Assembly: GCA_037389465.1 (NCBI GenBank)
Contig: JAZARR010000297.1
Location: forward strand, 310,001 to 374,000
Direction: 5' to 3'
DNA length: 64,000 nt
Origin: Baylisascaris procyonis
Lineage: Eukaryota > Nematoda > Chromadorea > Rhabditida > Ascarididae
Shown piece by piece: positions 62,301 through 64,000 of this stretch (position 1 is the first letter of the stretch; each line of letters opens with the position of its first letter). Both the position numbers and the translations under genes were made by a program. Below the pieces are notes generated by a model. The model had not been told where the DNA came from, searched no databases, and saw only the letters and a list, made by a program, of their open reading frames with translations.

Positions 62301-63293
62301 AAGGCCAAAGTCGAAGAGTTGCTTCATTCAGTGACCGATGAGGAAAAGAAGCAACACATCGCCGATTTCGGTCCAGCATGCAAGAAAATCTATGGTGTAC
62401 ACACCTCGCGACAGAGGAGACATCATTTCACTCTTGAAAACAGTCTAGATACCCATCTGAAATGGCTCAGTCAGGAGCAGAAAGATGAATTATTGAAAAT
62501 GAAAAAAGACGGAAAGACAAAGAAGGACCTTCAGGCCAAAATCTTACATTACTATGATGAACTCGAAGGAGATGCTAAAAAAGAGGCAACTGAGCATTTG
62601 AAAGGTGGATGCCGCGAAATTCTTAAGCATGTTGTTGGTGAAGAGAAGACAGCCGAACTGAAGAACCTGAAAGATTCGGGAGCGAGCAAAGAGGAACTCA
62701 AGGCCAAAGTCGAAGAGTTACTTCATGCAGTGACTGATGAGGAAAAGAAGCAACACATCGCCGATTTCGGTCCAGCATGCAAGAAAATCTATGGTGTGCA
62801 CACCTCGCGACGGAGGAGACATCATTTCACTCTTGAAAACAGTCTAGATACCCATCTGAAATGGCTCAGTCAGGGGCAGAAAGATGAATTATTGAAAATG
62901 AAGAAAGACGGAAAGACAAAGAAGGACCTTCAGGCCAAAATCTTACATTACTATGATGAACTCGAAGGAGATGCTAAAAAAGAGGCAACTGAGCATTTGA
63001 AAGGCGGATGCCAGGAAATTCTTAAGCATGTTGTTGGTGAAGAGAAGGCAGCCGAACTGAAGAACCTGAAAGATTCGGGAGCGAGCAAAGAGGAACTCAA
63101 GGCCAAAGTCGAAGAGTTACTTCATGCAGTGACCGATGAGGAAAAGAAGCAACACATCGCCGATTTCGGTCCAGCATGCAAGAAAATCTATGGTGTACAT
63201 ACTTCGCGTCGAAGGAGGTATCGCGCTGAGGATGGAACGGTAGGGCATTACTTTGAAACACATCTGAAGTGGCTCTCTGCAATTGAAATTTAG
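47016..63293 (+). CDS. npa-1: Nematode polyprotein allergen/antigen precursor (gp15/400 type, 15 exons, 2,915 aa)
   Basis: The spliced CDS is 8,748 nt. Order: signal peptide (residues 1-18, hydrophobic, ending CVLA), propeptide, five divergent NPA units, sixteen near-identical 133-residue units starting at residue 764, and a 24-residue truncated unit. Each unit keeps the family marks: a single Trp in HLKWLS, two Cys (GGCREIL and GPACKKIYG), high helix content, and a basic RRRR or RQRR linker fitting furin-type cleavage. Known of the family: these ~15-kDa helical proteins bind fatty acids and retinol and are secreted after cleavage of a very large precursor (ABA-1 of Ascaris, gp15/400 of Brugia). 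A precursor of roughly 340 kDa agrees with that. Family assignment is essentially certain; unit number depends on assembly through the array. Confidence 0.97.
47690..47782. repeat. Dispersed ~92-bp repeat copy 1, npa-1 intron 1
   Basis: It begins TAACATAGGTGAA and ends TCGCAAATTTAGAACC; a diverged copy lies at 48301-48390 in intron 2. Matching copies in neighbouring introns suggest a small mobile or duplicated element. Confidence 0.75.
48301..48390. repeat. Dispersed ~92-bp repeat copy 2, npa-1 intron 2
   Basis: Diverged partner of 47690-47782 in the same orientation. Confidence 0.75.
48883..49008 (+). other. Possible 126-nt cassette exon in npa-1 intron 3
   Basis: Between E3 and E4 lies a stop-free stretch of 42 codons, preceded by TTTCTAG and followed by a GTATTT donor-like site, phase 0 on both sides. 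Leaving it out gives a perfect NPA alignment across the E3/E4 junction, so the main form surely skips it. Its peptide (starting IPELKFINGR) is not NPA-like. It may be chance open sequence. Confidence 0.25.
51593..51829. repeat. ~116-bp tandem duplication, npa-1 intron 7
   Basis: Copy 1 is 51593-51708 and copy 2 is 51709-51829, nearly identical apart from a 5-bp insertion and a few substitutions. Each includes TTTGATCAAAGGATCAA. Confidence 0.9.
53234..53301. repeat. (AT)n microsatellite just before npa-1 exon 10
   Basis: A 68-bp A/T tract ending 17 nt before the exon 10 start at 53319. It occupies the place of the usual polypyrimidine region, so length variation might affect splicing. Confidence 0.9.
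56014..56062. repeat. (TATTT)n microsatellite, npa-1 intron 14
   Basis: About nine copies of a five-base TTTTA unit within the last npa-1 intron. Confidence 0.85.
56835..63218 (+). repeat. npa-1: Tandem array of sixteen 399-bp NPA coding units
   Basis: Units start at 56835 + 399k (k = 0-15), each beginning with HHFTLENS and ending in an Arg-rich linker. Variable positions are few: KGG/KDG, LLHA/LLHS, AHTS/VHTS, RRRR/RQRR, KAK/KAT, LHYY/LRYY. Higher-order structure is visible. Units 1-3 (56835-58031) are nearly identical to units 4-6 (58032-59228), a 1,197-bp duplication. Units 10-11 (60426-61223) match units 12-13 (61224-62021), a 798-bp duplication marked by KATVEELLHS. Units 8, 15 and 16 carry private changes (SVDTHL; EEKTAEL; SQGQKD with GGCQEIL). 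Frame is kept throughout because 399 is a multiple of three. Confidence 0.98.
63219..63293 (+). other. npa-1: Truncated last NPA unit of the precursor
   Basis: After the RRRR of unit 16 the frame encodes a 24-residue tail with GHYFETHLKWLS followed by AIEI and TAG. It aligns only with the first helix of a unit and keeps the Trp but neither Cys, so it cannot be a complete lipid-binding unit. Its codons differ more from the array than the array units differ from each other, which suggests an old edge unit. An additional downstream exon would need a donor inside this tail; none is obvious. Confidence 0.8.
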
Positions 63294-63374
63294 AAGAAGA
63301 AGGAAATACGCGGTGAGATGTAAGCAAAGGGAAATTTTTATATTACGAGTCTTTAGATGAGAGTGAATTGAGGC

Positions 63375-63380
63375 AATAAA
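63375..63380 (+). terminator. Candidate poly(A) signal of npa-1
   Basis: AATAAA about 80 nt after the TAG stop, the first such hexamer downstream. It fits the usual short nematode 3' UTR. Confidence 0.55.
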
Positions 63381-64000
63381 TTTTGATAAAGAATGTTTGT
63401 GAAGGGTATCCGGGGAGTATTACGTCCTGCGCCTGGTGATAAGAAGAGTACGAGTTAGGGTGTAAAGTAAGGCTCGCGAAAAGATTTGATGAGTTAGTGA
63501 GGGATCGAAGAACGATATGGTTGGTGGACTGCATGTAAGGTGTTAGAAGATTTTTAACGCTATATATTTTTAAGTTATGCGTTATCATCTTAATGGGCGA
63601 ATTTGGCTTGACTCAATGCAGCATAAGTTTTCACACGTATCTTTGATGGCTTAGCGAGGAATATAAAGATACTTGTGGAGTAATAAAGAGCGAAAGCCAG
63701 ATTTGATGAGATTTTATGAGCCAGTAGAAAGCATAGTAGCAAAATAACGAGTGCTGGTTTGCAGGGTTATGCATATCAAATTTCTTGGTGAAGAGTCTGC
63801 AAACGAGAGCTTAATTCAATGAAGATATCGGGTGCTAGCGCTGTGGAGCTGACCGTGAAATTTGAAAAGTTGACGACCGGCGTTGATGACCAAGAATTAG
63901 ATCGCTTTTAAGGATAAACGGTAGTGATTATAAAATTTAAAAAAAAGTTTTTAGCATCTCCACCTACTAGGTATTAATGTGATTTTATTCACGATAAATG
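63381..64000. other. Region downstream of npa-1
   Basis: No gene, repeat or RNA seen in the last 620 bp. Confidence 0.5.

Larger units (their letters stand above)
56404..63293 (+). other. npa-1: npa-1 exon 15: 6.9-kb terminal exon with unit 5 and the tandem array
   Basis: The acceptor TTTTCAG ends at 56403; two bases complete the Glu codon started by E14, giving SERVRRGES. The exon is one uninterrupted reading frame of 2,296 codons to TAG at 63291-63293. It opens with divergent unit 5 (LHHTMEHYVKTYLSWL, to RRRR at 56834) and then runs into sixteen 399-bp units. An upstream in-frame stretch back to 56343 is open but is intronic, because the E14 donor and this acceptor join in phase. The lack of introns inside the array, against about two or three introns per upstream unit, implies amplification of one intronless unit. 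Confidence 0.93.

Noticed and set aside
56655..62327. Repeated antisense ORFs of about 60 codons within the NPA array
   Set aside because: They are shadows of the repeat units, recur with the same 399-bp period and have no independent support.

Overview
The window is a piece of an AT-rich nematode genome, most likely a filarial worm (Onchocercidae). The reasons are a giant nematode polyprotein allergen/antigen (NPA) gene whose tandem 133-residue units closely resemble the filarial gp15/400 family, short exons with TTTCAG-type acceptors, and probable spliced-leader acceptors just before both start codons. The species cannot be fixed from the sequence alone.

Layout. Positions 5746-30221 (minus strand) hold a 30-exon gene for an EEA1-type early-endosome tether: an N-terminal C2H2 zinc finger, a coiled coil of about 1,100 residues and a C-terminal FYVE finger, 1,237 residues in all. 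I resolved every exon and all splice phases agree; one intron appears to be of the GC-AG type. Its introns carry microsatellites, a perfect 64-bp nested palindrome (14154-14217), small tandem and dispersed repeats, and a few unrecognised ORFs. Positions 47016-63293 (plus strand) hold the NPA precursor gene: 15 exons and 2,915 residues, consisting of a signal peptide, a propeptide, five divergent NPA units, sixteen nearly identical 399-bp units in one 6.9-kb exon, and a truncated last unit. The units are separated by RRRR or RQRR protease sites. The two genes lie head to head (divergent), with about 16.8 kb between them. The first 5.7 kb and the last 0.7 kb have no gene I can support.

The most unexpected region is the plus strand between about 33.5 and 38.0 kb, in the space between the two genes. 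It has a TATA/initiator-like core promoter and four 40-bp tandem repeats, each able to form a hairpin. A 17-bp inverted repeat encloses further hairpins. Two paralogous structured elements follow, with compensatory stem changes and an identical AGCGGCGG loop; one ends in a T5 run. Further downstream are hairpins whose loops (CCGCCGC) are exactly complementary to those loops. I recognise no protein here, and it may be an undescribed structured non-coding RNA locus.

The two protein genes have no evident functional link. One organises endosome fusion inside the cell; the other makes secreted 15-kDa lipid-binding proteins by cleavage of a large precursor.
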